Shown here one piece after another: positions 18,902 to 31,000 of a stretch of DNA of 64,000 nucleotides. Below the pieces are notes generated by a model. That model ran no database searches. It was not told the DNA's origin and saw nothing but the letters and a program-made list of their open reading frames with translations. Within the stretch, counting starts at the first letter, position 1; every line of letters starts with the position of its first letter. Made by a program: the position numbers and the translations under genes. Source of the DNA: Bacillus siamensis KCTC 13613 (GTDB taxonomy: Bacteria; Bacillota; Bacilli; Bacillales; Bacillaceae); assembly GCF_000262045.1 (NCBI RefSeq), contig NZ_AJVF01000042.1, positions 140,184-204,183 of the forward strand. The letters are read 5' to 3'.

Positions 18902-21900
18902 ATGCGCAACTCCATTTCTCGTTTTAAAGTCTCAAGCCGTTCATTCCGATCCGGATTTTGCCGCTTGACGCTTTCCATAAATGAAGGCTCCGGACCAGAT
19001 ACAACCGATATTGCATCTTGATCCGTCAGTGCGGCTAAGCCGTGCGGAGCAGCTTTGATGAATGCCGCTTGGCTGAACGGTTCTGATAGTAAGACTTCCA
19101 GCGCCTCCATTGCTTCATCGGGTTCAATAGAACCGATCCCTGACGCCTCCATCCGTTTTCTGTAAGACGGGTCTGATACAACGCCCAGACTGCCCCAATA
19201 TCCCCAATTCATGACTTTCACTTCACAATCAAGCAAGGAAGCGATATGGCGGGCAAAGGCGTCTTGAAATGTACATCCTGCCGCATAGTTGCTTTGCCCG
19301 GCATTTTTTGTGAAAGAATTAACGGAGGAGAAAAACAGCACAAAATCAAGCGGTTCTCCCTTAAAAGCTTCGATCATTCGGACGCTCGTATTCACCTTAG
19401 CTGAAAAAGCGTTTCTGAAAGAAGCTTCATCCATATTCGCCATACTTTTGTCGGCAAGCGTTATCGCAGAATGGATGACTCCCGTTATATTGCCATATTG
19501 CTCTCTTACGGAACGGACGGCCGCTTTAAGCGCTGCGGCATCTTGAGCATCAGCCTGTATATAATGCGGGGCGGGGCCTGATATCGCCAGCCTGTCTATT
19601 TTGCTCTGAATCTCCTGATCCTTCGGCCGCCTGCCGATCCATATAATCCGTGCCTTGTAACGGGTGATCATGTATTTGCTCCATGCTTCTCCGATACCGC
19701 CCGCTCCGCCGATGACAGCATAAATACCGCCTTCTCTGTACGACATACGCGGAGCGGAACTTGTCAGCACCCGGACTGTTTTTTGCTTGTGCCAAGCTCC
19801 GTTACGGTACGCGGCAGCATTTCCGTCCGGATCTGGAGGAAGGCACCAGATGTTTTTCATCTCAGACGAATCACTGCCTTCTTCTGCATCAATCAGCCTG
19901 ATGTCCCAGTTCGGATATTCTTTTGCCAATGAACCGATCAAACCGTGTACGCCTGCATGCTCAGGCTGCGGCAGATCACCCAGATACACGGACTGTGTCT
20001 GCCGGGTGACCGCCGTAAAGCTGATGTTTCGGTTTCCATACCCGAGTGACAGCAGCGCTTTGATGAAACGGAAACATTGAATCACCCCATTCTCCTGCTC
20101 ATCAAGCATTTCCTGACTGACGGATGCAGGTGCGAAACGATCCGGCGCAATCCATAAGAAATGGCGGATATCCTGATACCCGGCTGTCAATTCACGTAAT
20201 GTTTGCTCGCTTGAATGATCCGGCGTCTCCTCCAGATGGGCGCGGGGCCACATTTTTGCCGCAGCCTTTATGGTATCTCCCGGCTTTCCGATGATCAGCA
20301 ATTGTTCCTGATCAACCGCTCGATTTTCTTCCAGAGAAAAGAAAGTTTTGTCCCAAACAGGGGCAAGCATCGCCGTCTGAACTTCCTGCCGTTTGCTTTC
20401 GGTTTGGTTTGTCTGCCGGACAGCCCGGCAGGAGAAGCCTGTCAATCTCATACAAACAGCGCCGTTTTCATCACATAAATCAATGTCCAGCGTCAGCGCT
20501 TCGTTATCTGACCGATCGCACTGTTTGCGGACAAGCGCCCACATCGTTTTCTGAGTCGGCTGAAATATTTCTGCCTGCCGCAGGGAAAACGGCAGCATCG
20601 GAGTGTCTCCGGCAGTATCTGAACCGGCACCCAGTGACGCCTGAAACGCGGCATCCAGAAGGCTCGGATGGATGACAAACTGATCGGCGGTACTGTCTGC
20701 CGTTTCCGGCAGCGACAGCCGGGCTGCAGCACCCCTCTCTCCGATCATCAGCTGATCAATCCCTTGATGGCTCGGCCCGTATATCATACCCGCATGCCGG
20801 AAAGCCTGATAAACCTCATCAGACGTCATAACCGATTGGCTGCAGCCGGACAGCCAGCCCTCTAAGTGAACTGACGGAACCGCTGCTATCTCTCCTGATA
20901 CCGCGGTGCCTTTACTGTATAAAATCCGTTCTCCCCCAGGTTTTTCCGATAGGCTGTAAATCGTAAATTCAATGTCTTCATTTTCCTTAAGAATAAGGCT
21001 GATATGGACTTCTACATCCGTCCCCTGATGAACGACAGGCCTCATCCATATGAGATCTTTCAAATACATTCCTTTACGTCCTTCCGGCACAGCGTATGCG
21101 GCACGCTCAACGGCCGCCCTGGCCATTTCGATCACGGCGGCTCCCGGGAGCACCTTCTGCCCATTGACTGTGTGATCAGTGAAAAAGAATTCCCGTCCGG
21201 TAAAAACAGAGGTGAATTTCAGCTCCCAAAGATCGGATGTGTTTTCATGAAGCAGCGGATGGATCACCGTTTTGCCGTCATCCCTTTTTGGAACCGCCTC
21301 GGCTTCATCTTGAATCCAGCATCTGACCTTTGCAAACGGATAGGCGGGAAGACTGATTCTCCGGGGTTTTTGTCCCGAATATAACAAGTTCCAGTCCACA
21401 TCGACTCCCTGCACCCACATTTTCAGCAAATGATCGTACTTTCTCTTTTTCAGCCATTTGACCATGGCTTCCTGCAAATCTTCATCAGATTCAAACACAG
21501 CCACTGTCTCATGATTTCGCTTCGCCCGCCCCCTGTAAAGATGCGGTGCGTTTTCATTTTCCAAGTACGATCTGAGCTTGTCCTCCAGCTCCTTAAGGGA
21601 GTCCGCAATGAGAGCCAGCCGCTCATCCATCGCTTCCCGCCCCGCTTGTAAAGTATATGCGACATCAAATAAGTCCGGCTTATCCATATGCTTCTTTTGA
21701 AGAAAAGCAAGAAGGCGCTCCGCATATTCTGTCAGACGCTCCCCATTTTTTGCAGACAGCAGAATGACAGCCGGCTCTTGGCCGCTGATTGCTTGTTTTA
21801 CAGGAGCCTCATATTCTTCAATAATGATATGCGCGTTAGAACCGCCCGCACCAAAGCTGCTGATCCCCGCCCTGAGCGGCTGTTCTTCTCCGTCTGCTGA

Positions 21901-24900
21901 AATCCGTTTCCAATCTGTTAATTCACGGCAGACGGAAAACGGTCCTTCATCAAATTGGATATTCGGATTTAAAATATCTGCATGCAAAGATGGGACGATT
22001 TGTTTGTGCTTCATCTGCAGCAGCACTTTTGTGACAGCAGCGATGCCTGCTGCCGATTCCCCATGTCCGATATTTGATTTGACAGACCCAATGAGACATG
22101 TTTCAGGAACATCACCGAATGCATCGGTTAAAGCCCGGATTTCAATCGGATCGCCTAATATCGTCCCTGTCCCGTGCGCTTCCACATAGCTGATCTGGCC
22201 CGGGGATACCCCCGCTTCCTGTAAAGCTTGAGAAATGACTTCGCTTTGCGCCTTGGGGTTCGGTACGGTGTAACCGCTCGCTCTCCCGCCATGATTAATG
22301 GCAGCTCCTTTAATGATGCCGTAAATCCGGTCTCCGTCTTGTACGGCGTCTTCTAAACGTTTAAGAAGCAGCACCCCGACCCCTTCTGCCGGAATATAGC
22401 CGTCACCCCCGGCGCCGAAACTCCCGCAGTGTCCTTTAGATGAGATGAACTGCCCCTGGCTCAGCATGAAGTACTTGTTAGGATGAACGGTGAGATTCAC
22501 TCCGCCGGCAAGCGCCGCGCGAATCCGATGATCCCGCAGATCCCGGCACGCCATGTACAATGAAGTCAGCGAACCCGAACACATCGTATCGACCGAAATG
22601 CTCGGCCCTTGAAAATCACAAAAATAGGAGATACGGTTAGCAATGGATGAAATCCCGCCTGGGAGCCCGATATGCCGTCCTTTCACTCCCGCTTCAGCCG
22701 CGAATAGCGGGTATTCCTGATACATGACACCGGCATACACACCTACCTGACGGCCCAGTTCAGGTGATGTCCTCGTATATCCCGCATCCTCCATGGCCAT
22801 CCACGCATGCATTAAAAACAGCCGTTCCTGAGGATCAAGGTGTTCCGCTTCACGTGGGGAAATCTTAAAGAACTCAGGATCAAAATCGGCGATCCCGTCA
22901 ATGAATCCGCCCCATTTGCTGTAGATCGCTCCCGGCGCCGTCCGATCCTCGGAAAAGTAATGTTCCCATTTCCAGCGGTCTTTCGGAATTTCGGTAATAC
23001 AATCCTTTCCTTGTTTGAGATTATCCCAAAACGCGTCGATATCATCTGCCTGCGGATACTTGCCGGAAATTCCGACAACGGCAATATCCAGCGGGTTTCC
23101 TTTCGTTTTCTGACGGCTTTGATTCCCGGACGGGGCAAAAGACGCATTTTCAAGCCGATTTGGCTGAAGCACTTCTTTCACAGACGCATTTTTCAATTCC
23201 GCCAGCTGTTCCCCGGTATGACTGAGGACTGCGGCATCAAATGAGAGAAACCCGTCTTTTTTATGTTTGATTGTATTCACCACATAGACGGTATCAGACA
23301 TGACAGGTCCGTAAAGCGTCAGCCTCTCAATCATGAGCGGTATGTGAATCCGCTTTTTCAGCTGCAACTCTTCTTCACCGAGCGACATATAACAAGAATT
23401 CAATATAAGCGGGTCAAATGCAAAGTGATGGAGATCGCCTTTTTCTTTTTTTCCTGATAAGTCCAGCTGCAATAAAAAGGAGCTCTCACTCATTTTGTAT
23501 CCCGCCGTTACCGTTTTCAGCATCGGGCCTATCGTGAAGTCGGCAACCGAATCGTACAGACGGGAAATGACATCCGGCGCCACCTTTTGTGCATGCGACT
23601 TCATTTGTTCAACGTCATATGATTTTTTTATGGGTGCCTCTGTATATCTGCTTATTTCTCCTTCGGCACATGTCTTCCGGCTTTCTTTACCGGAGACAGT
23701 GCAGCTTGCGGTAAAGCGTTCGGCACTCTTTTCTGCCGTAAATGAAATGTCAATCTGCGCGGCCTCTCCCGGCTCCAGCGTGACGGGCCCTCCCGTAAAA
23801 CGGATATCTTTCAGTTCGGCGGAATACGTGCCGGAATGAGACGCTCCGGATGCTTCAAGCACCAGACACGGATACACTACACCCATCAGTGCCGGTTTGC
23901 CGAAAACCAGATGATCCTGAAGGAATGCTTCATGTTCATAGAAAGTAAATGTCTGACTGCCCGATTGCGTTTCAGAGACCGGTGCTTCATCCGCGACAAG
24001 GCCGGAAGATTCATCTGTTCCTTTTGTTTTTATGTCTTCAAGCAGTTCGGATATGCTGCTGCACTCAAATAAAAGAGTCGGATTCAGCCGCAGATCAAAC
24101 GCTACTTCGATGTCTTTAATAATGGCCAGAAGCTGTGATGATTCAAGACCTAATTCAAAAAACACGGTGTGCGCATCATTTCTTGTGACAGGACGGCCTG
24201 CGTGTGTCGAGAAAATGCGGTATAAGGTTTCCTCAATCTGCTGAATGCCTGGTATCAGCTGCCGGTCTGTCCGCACCTTTTTGGCTGTCAGGCCGAGCAG
24301 TGAAGCAATATGCGCACCGCTGGGGCTGTAGAAGTCAATATCCATTTTCACCATTTCTGAAGGTGTGCCGGATTTTTTCGAAATCACCGCGTAACAGCGC
24401 TCCGTAACGGTCTCAGCGGCAATAAACGACTCATAATAAATCGGTAAAAACAAACCGGCGCCTGCAGCTGTCTGCAATACGCCGGAAGCCATGGCGGCAC
24501 CGTCCATCAGCGCGGGGTGAAAGAGAGCGCCGGGGAGATTTTCCCGGCATGAATCAGACTGCCGAATATCAAGGAAACATTCCTCTTCATTTGCATAGAT
24601 CTCTCCCTCCGGCTTCATCAGCCCGTCATGCGACAGTCCGCGGCTCCTCGCGGCTTCGTAAACTGTATGCAAAGAGACTGACGGAAGTGCGGCTTGTTGT
24701 TTTTTCTCCCCTGCGTCAAGGCGTCTATCTGATGAGAAGACTCCTTCATGCACCTCCGCTGATAAGAAAACCGTCCCGGAATCCGCCCCGCAAATCGAGG
24801 CTGTCCAGAACTCCTTTTCTTTACTGAATATGACACTCACATCAAGCTGCTCTGACCGTTTCACTGATAAAGGATGATAAATGGTCATCCGTTTCAGACA

Positions 24901-25053
24901 GATGGAACGGAATGAAAGATCAAGGCATTGCTTTGCCAGCTGATACAGCATATCAATATAGGCCAGACCGGGCATGACAGATTCTCCGTGAATAAGATGG
25001 TTTTTCATAATGGGATGTTCTGCCGTCAGGCGCAGATTCACTGTTTTTTTCAT
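18898..25053 (-). CDS. dfnI: Trans-AT PKS: DH-ACP-EI-KS-DH-KR
   Basis: PKS protein of 2051 aa. It opens with a DH domain (HLIHGESVMP, His19) and an ACP (LGLESS, about 300) that complete the bimodule begun by the non-elongating KS of DfnH. Next is a DH-like domain with His381 kept (HLVFGKPALM), but where DH enzymes have the catalytic Asp (HPxLLD) it reads FDPLILN (Asn552). This is the signature of an enoyl-isomerase domain that shifts a double bond to beta,gamma. The next module has KS (VDTMCSGS, Cys825), DH (HTVNGQKVLP, His1294, with DAAFQ) and KR (GGAGGIG, about 1770), and its MT-ACP-ER continues in DfnJ. Start behind AAAAGGGGA. The isomerase placement agrees with what I remember of the difficidin synthase. 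Confidence 0.93.
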   Translation of the reverse strand: MKKTVNLRLTAEHPIMKNHLIHGESVMPGLAYIDMLYQLAKQCLDLSFRSICLKRMTIYHPLSVKRSEQLDVSVIFSKEKEFWTASICGADSGTVFLSAEVHEGVFSSDRRLDAGEKKQQAALPSVSLHTVYEAARSRGLSHDGLMKPEGEIYANEEECFLDIRQSDSCRENLPGALFHPALMDGAAMASGVLQTAAGAGLFLPIYYESFIAAETVTERCYAVISKKSGTPSEMVKMDIDFYSPSGAHIASLLGLTAKKVRTDRQLIPGIQQIEETLYRIFSTHAGRPVTRNDAHTVFFELGLESSQLLAIIKDIEVAFDLRLNPTLLFECSSISELLEDIKTKGTDESSGLVADEAPVSETQSGSQTFTFYEHEAFLQDHLVFGKPALMGVVYPCLVLEASGASHSGTYSAELKDIRFTGGPVTLEPGEAAQIDISFTAEKSAERFTASCTVSGKESRKTCAEGEISRYTEAPIKKSYDVEQMKSHAQKVAPDVISRLYDSVADFTIGPMLKTVTAGYKMSESSFLLQLDLSGKKEKGDLHHFAFDPLILNSCYMSLGEEELQLKKRIHIPLMIERLTLYGPVMSDTVYVVNTIKHKKDGFLSFDAAVLSHTGEQLAELKNASVKEVLQPNRLENASFAPSGNQSRQKTKGNPLDIAVVGISGKYPQADDIDAFWDNLKQGKDCITEIPKDRWKWEHYFSEDRTAPGAIYSKWGGFIDGIADFDPEFFKISPREAEHLDPQERLFLMHAWMAMEDAGYTRTSPELGRQVGVYAGVMYQEYPLFAAEAGVKGRHIGLPGGISSIANRISYFCDFQGPSISVDTMCSGSLTSLYMACRDLRDHRIRAALAGGVNLTVHPNKYFMLSQGQFISSKGHCGSFGAGGDGYIPAEGVGVLLLKRLEDAVQDGDRIYGIIKGAAINHGGRASGYTVPNPKAQSEVISQALQEAGVSPGQISYVEAHGTGTILGDPIEIRALTDAFGDVPETCLIGSVKSNIGHGESAAGIAAVTKVLLQMKHKQIVPSLHADILNPNIQFDEGPFSVCRELTDWKRISADGEEQPLRAGISSFGAGGSNAHIIIEEYEAPVKQAISGQEPAVILLSAKNGERLTEYAERLLAFLQKKHMDKPDLFDVAYTLQAGREAMDERLALIADSLKELEDKLRSYLENENAPHLYRGRAKRNHETVAVFESDEDLQEAMVKWLKKRKYDHLLKMWVQGVDVDWNLLYSGQKPRRISLPAYPFAKVRCWIQDEAEAVPKRDDGKTVIHPLLHENTSDLWELKFTSVFTGREFFFTDHTVNGQKVLPGAAVIEMARAAVERAAYAVPEGRKGMYLKDLIWMRPVVHQGTDVEVHISLILKENEDIEFTIYSLSEKPGGERILYSKGTAVSGEIAAVPSVHLEGWLSGCSQSVMTSDEVYQAFRHAGMIYGPSHQGIDQLMIGERGAAARLSLPETADSTADQFVIHPSLLDAAFQASLGAGSDTAGDTPMLPFSLRQAEIFQPTQKTMWALVRKQCDRSDNEALTLDIDLCDENGAVCMRLTGFSCRAVRQTNQTESKRQEVQTAMLAPVWDKTFFSLEENRAVDQEQLLIIGKPGDTIKAAAKMWPRAHLEETPDHSSEQTLRELTAGYQDIRHFLWIAPDRFAPASVSQEMLDEQENGVIQCFRFIKALLSLGYGNRNISFTAVTRQTQSVYLGDLPQPEHAGVHGLIGSLAKEYPNWDIRLIDAEEGSDSSEMKNIWCLPPDPDGNAAAYRNGAWHKQKTVRVLTSSAPRMSYREGGIYAVIGGAGGIGEAWSKYMITRYKARIIWIGRRPKDQEIQSKIDRLAISGPAPHYIQADAQDAAALKAAVRSVREQYGNITGVIHSAITLADKSMANMDEASFRNAFSAKVNTSVRMIEAFKGEPLDFVLFFSSVNSFTKNAGQSNYAAGCTFQDAFARHIASLLDCEVKVMNWGYWGSLGVVSDPSYRKRMEASGIGSIEPDEAMEALEVLLSEPFSQAAFIKAAPHGLAALTDQDAISVVSGPEPSFMESVKRQNPDRNERLETLKREMELRI

Positions 25054-25075
25054 GGTTAGTCCCCTTTTAAAAACG

Positions 25076-28000
25076 TCACGTTGTCACCTGCCAAAACGAG
25101 TCTGCAGGTGCAGTGCTTGTCTCTGCTTTTTTCTCATATCTCTTTAAAAGATCCACAATGTCCGTTTTTTCATTACTTGTTTTTTCCGCTTCATTTTCCG
25201 TGCTGTTCCAGCCGCCCAAAAACGGGTAGTGTTTTTTTCTGAATTCCGGCGGCTGGGGCGCCCGGTGATGTTCCCGCTGCCTTTCACCCCTGTATTCTTC
25301 AACGAGGATATGAGCATTTGTCCCGCCGTCAGGAAATGAACTCTGAGCTGCGACGCGGGGTTTCTTCTCTGAATGCCAATCAACGGGTTCACGATTAAAA
25401 TGAATACGCGACGCTTCAAAGTCATAATGTTCAAATGGCTCACGCGCTGATAAGAAAGGCGGAATCCGCTTATGATAGACGCTCAGCACACATCGGATGA
25501 AGCCCGCAAGTCCTGAAGACAGAAGCAAATGCCCTACATTCGGTTTCACCGATCCGATCCGGCAGGGCAGAAGCGTTTTCCGGTCCAGCTGATAGACATC
25601 TGAGAGCGCCTTGATTTCCACCGAATCAACGATTGGGGAACCGCCTCCATTCACTTCTATATATCCAATGTCTTCGGGCGACTTTTCCGCCATATTAAGC
25701 GCAGTTTGAATGACGTCTCTCTGCGCTCTTATATTCGGTGAACCGGGACCGAGCGTCCTGCCGTCATTGTTTACCGAGACGGCTTTTATGACGCCGTAAA
25801 TACGGTCTCCGTCCCGCACCGCATCGCTCAATCGCTTGATAAACACCGCCCCCGCTCCTTCTCCGAGCACTTCTCCCGCTGATTCACGGTCGAATATATG
25901 AAACACGCCGTTCTCATTTAAAATATGGCGCGCTCCGAATAACCGGTGCGCGGACGGAGATAAGAGCAGACTCACCGAACCGACTAAGGCCGCGTCAATC
26001 CTGCCGGCCAAAAGGGCGTCTTTTGCAAAGGACAGCCCGATCAGCCCTGAGGAACATGCTGTATCCACGACAAGGCTCGGCCCTGTGACATTAAAAAATC
26101 GTGAAATGTTGGCCGCCAAATAGTTTTGCCCCGCCCCCAAAATCGGGTTAGGCGCCTGCAGGATATGTTCCATACCGGCTGAAGGCTGCGCCCTGCCGCC
26201 GATGTACACGCCGACTTTCCGGCCCGACAAATCCTTTTGTCCGTACCCGGCATCATAAACGGAATGAACCGCTTCTTCTAATATGATCCGCGCCTGCGGG
26301 TCCATAATTGCCGCGTCTTTTTCAGAGATGCCGAAAAAGCCCGCATCAAACATGTCGATATCATCAGTCCATCCCGCATAATCCTTTGTATGCGCTGTTG
26401 CATGCCAGCGCGATGCGGGGACAGGCCGGATGGCGGTGTTCCCTTTCATCAGCAGCTCCCAAAAAGCATCCGTTCCGCCCGCCCCCGGAAAACGGCAGGA
26501 CATGCCGACGACGGCAATATCGTCTTCGGTATCCGCTTTCGGCTTCATGGATGTTCTCTCTTCAGCGGCGGCGGTTACATCAGGCTGGACGTCCATGTCT
26601 TGAACGAAACCATTTTCTTTTGTCACAAAATCGGCTTTATGATGCACTGCGAAATAGTCAACCATTTCTGTAATCGTTTGATATTGAAGCATGAAGGACG
26701 GTGTTAGCTTTATGCTGATCCGTTTTTGCAATGATTGAACCAATTCCGCAAAGAGTATTGAGTCAATCCCGTATTCATCAAACGGCATATCATCTTTTAT
26801 CTGCTCATCCGTCATTTTCAGTTCTTCGCTGAAAACGGTGCGCACCCATTGACGAATCGTATCCTTCACCTTTTGGTCACTGGAAATGCTTTTTTTCACG
26901 GGAGCTTCAGATTTCTTCACCTTCAAAAGATCACCAAAATCAGCCTCACTGTCTTCGGGAACACAAGGAATTCCGCAGCTTTGTCCGTTTAATATGATGT
27001 AATCTAAAAACTTCAGTCCGTCTTCGGCAGACAGCCTGGAAAGTCCTGATTTTTGATAAGCAGGTGTTTCCGGCAGGCCTTCAGCCATGCCGGTTTCTTT
27101 CCAGACGGGCCACTGAACAGCTTTAACAAACACGTTTCCTTTACCTGCTTGATGATTTGCAAAAGAGTCCATAAATGAATTAGCCATCGCGTAGTCACTT
27201 TGCCCCGCAGCAAGCGAAGGGATCTGACCCGAAACGGATGAGAACAAAATAAAAAACGACAGCGGCTCATTCTGAACGGCTTCATAGAGACTGCGAAGCC
27301 CTGTTACTTTCGGCGCGCAAACGCTTTCGATTTCCGTTTCGGTTTTGTTATAAAAAGCGGGGTGTTCTCCCATTGCACCCGCGCAATGAAAAACGCCGGT
27401 AATCGGTCCCATCGTGCCGCGGATGCTGTCTGTCATTTTCCGGAGGCCCTTTTGATCCGTAAGAGAAACGCTGTAATAACGGATCTCCGCGCCCCGCTCG
27501 GCTAACCTCTGCATCCGCTCGGCCTTTTCCGGGAGAATGCCGTCGTTTTTCATGTCTGCCCACTTTGAGGAATCAGGAAGCGGCTCCCGCCCCATGATGA
27601 CCAGTTTCCTGCATCCGCATGAAACGGCATGCTCCGCCGCAATTGCGCCGATCCCGCGCGATCCGCCCGTTATTAACAGCACATCATCAGACGAATAGGA
27701 AAGCTCAGGCGCAGCCGAAACATTCATACCCTGCTTCAGAAACGGCACATAACGGCGATTCAGCCTGTAGCAGCATTCACTGCCGCTTTTGGCCCGCGGC
27801 TGTAAAAATTCAGTCTCAATCTGTCTGCTTAATTCTTCTGTGTGCTCAATCGCACAATCGCTATCTATCGTAAAAGAATGAATGTTGGTATACTCAGCGC
27901 CCAGCATCCGGTACAGCCCCGCCGTTTTCGCCCCTTGCATCAGAGGTTTACTTTCCTTGAAAGGCTGGAGGCGGTGTGTCACTTGGCTGAACACAGCGCC

Positions 28001-31000
28001 TCTATGACGGAATGATTCAAGAGCCTGCTGTAAAAAGGCAAGCTTTCCGTGTTCTATCTCTTCCTGCCGTTCATATTCCGCATCATATGCGGTTATGTCG
28101 ATGACCCCGAGTATCTGTTTGTTTTTAAGAGACTCCCGCACTCTGCCGTAAAGGTTTCGCCCCGATGCGGCGGCGTAATAATCGGCGCCGTCTTTTGCCT
28201 GATGAATGAAGCAGATCGTTTCAATATGGCCGTTTCCTTTAAAAAGAGCATCGGCCAATCGCCTCGTCTTATCAGTTGCAAGTATCATTACTGTTCCTGA
28301 TAATGCTTCAGATTCCGCCGGATCTTGCTGCTTCCATTCTTTTTGAAGAATGATCTTTTGGTTTTCCGCCGGTTCGTCTGTCTGTTTCCGGATATCCGCA
28401 GGCACAGGCACCCAATACCGCTCCTTCGCGAACGGATATACAGGAAGGCTGACCCGTTTCGGCTTCTCTCCTTCGTATAACCGGCTCCAGTCAACGGCGG
28501 CTCCTTTTGTCCACTCAGTGAGCAATCTGGAATATTGCTTGTTTTTCAAAAACTCGGCCATTCCACTTGATGACATATCGTCGTGAGCACGTCCGCGGAA
28601 ACACCCTTCAATTTCTGTTTTCCGTTCAAGCACATCTTTCAGTTTCGCTTGCAGGCCGCAAACGGATGTAACGATAAATGCCAGCCGTTCAGGCATCGCT
28701 TCTCTGCCCGCTTGAAGCGTGTAGGCCAGGTCTTTAAGGTTGACTTCTTTTTCCCGTAAAAAGCGGTCATACCGTTTTACATATTCTAATAGGCGTTCTT
28801 CATTTTTTGCCGAAAGCAGAAACAGAACCGGCTCGTCTTCCCGTATACTCACCGATTTCTTTTCAGCCTGCGGCGGCAGATATTCTTCTATGACAAAATG
28901 GGCATTGCTCCCGCTGGCGCCAAAAGAACTTAAACCCGCTCTTCTCGGCTGGTCAGGATGTAACGGCCGTTCCCATTCTACCAGCCGATCCGCAACATAA
29001 AACGGCGTGTCCGAAAATGGAATATGGGGATTCAGCGTGTCCGCGTGCAATGACGGAAAGATTTCTCCATGCTTCAGCTGCAAAAGCACCTTTGTTAATC
29101 CGGCGATTCCGGCGGCTCCTTCTAAATGGCCGATATTTGATTTGGCAGAGCCGATGGCGCAAAACCGCTTCTTGTTTGTCCATTTGCGGAATGCGCGGCT
29201 CAGCCCTTCAATTTCAATCGGATCACCCAGAGACGTGCCTGTTCCGTGGGCTTCAATATAGCTCAGTGTCTCCGGATCAACGCCGGCACTCTGAAAAGAA
29301 TCTGTAATGACTTCCGCCTGTGATGCCGGATCAGGCACTGTCAAACCGGATGTTTTTCCGACATGGTTTAAAGCGGAGCCTTTTATGACGCCATATATCG
29401 GACAGCCCCTTCTTTCCGCTTCTTGAACGGTTGTCAGCAACACCGCGCCGACGCCTTCTCCCGGCACATAGCCGTCACCGCCGGCGGCGAAGCTTTTGCA
29501 GACGCCTTCTGAAGACAGAAATCCGGCATTCGCCAAAAACGCATATTTATGCGGATGTGTCACCGCATTAACACCGCCGGCAATGGCGAATTCGCACTCT
29601 CCCCTTTTAATGCTTTCACATGCCAAATGTATGGATGTGAGCGAAGAAGAGCACATCGTATCAACAGCCATTGACGGCCCTGTAAAGTTCAGGCAGTGAG
29701 ACACGATATTCGGAACAGAGGCAGGCGTCACGCCCATAGACAGCGGTGTGCCCCGCTGTGTGATTTCAGCGCCGAACAGCTCATAATGGCTCCAAAACAC
29801 ACCTGCGAATACCCCGACGCGTTTTCTCTTTTGTGAAGATGGCCCGCGCGCCGTTCTGTCCTGAGAAAAACCGGCATCTTCACAAGCTTCCCAAGCCGTC
29901 TCTAAAAAAAGCCGCGCCTGCGGGTCCATCATTTCAGCCTGGCGCGGAGTCAGATTGAAAAACAGCGGATCAAAGCAGTCTATGCGATCTAAAAAGCCTC
30001 CGTAACGATAGAACTGATCTGCTTCATAGGAGAAAGGATAACCTTTCCACCTGTCTTTCGGCATTGTTGTGATGCAGTCTTTACCTGAGCGCAGATTTTG
30101 GTAAAATTCATCGATGCTTCCCGCCTGCGGGTATCTTCCTGCCAATCCGATTACCGCAATATCGTGCTCTTCTGTGTGTCTCTCTTGTTTTCGGCTCCTT
30201 CTCTTGACAGCTGCATGGGATAATGAAGAGCGGTTCTTGTCTGCCATCGGAACCAATCGGGCCATGCTTTCAGTTACAGCCGGCTCCTTCCCGTATAAAA
30301 TAACGGATTGCAGCTTGCCGAGACGCAGCATATATTCAAGTGAAGCCATCCCTTCCCCGGCCGGAATCGGGCTGGTGCCGGTTGCATCATTCATGATCTC
30401 TTTCATCAAGCTGTCAACCTGCATGCCGCCATCTTCCCAAAGCGGCCAGTTGATCGTCATAGAAGCCCCGGTCCGTTCGCCTTTTTCCGCTTTGCAATCG
30501 CGATATTTCATATATTCATCCATAAAAGCGTTCGCTGCGGCATAATCTGTCTGGCCCGCATTTCCGGCCAACGCCGAAAATGAGGAAAATACGGCGAAAA
30601 ATTCAAGCGGTTCATGCCGTGAAGCTTCGTCCGCATGAATCAGGCCGCTGATTTTCGGCAGGAACACCTGCTTCAAATCAGAACTGTCTTTTTGGATGAT
30701 AAATTGATCTTTTAAAACACCGGCGCAATGAAAAATGCCCGTCAGCCGGCCGAAAGTTTCTGTAATCTGAGCAAATGCCCGCTCTGTTTCGGCTTTGCTG
30801 CCGATGTCCGCTTGAACGTAAAGAACTTCTGCGCCCAATGCTTTCAGTCTGCTGATCTTCTCAGACTGTTCCGGCGAACGGCCGATGAGTGCGAGCTTCA
30901 CCTTTTCTTTTTCTGCAAGGTGACGGGCAAGCAGAAATCCAAGACCGCCGAGGCCTCCTGTAATGACATATACGCCGTTTTGTTTCCAAGGAGACTGTGT

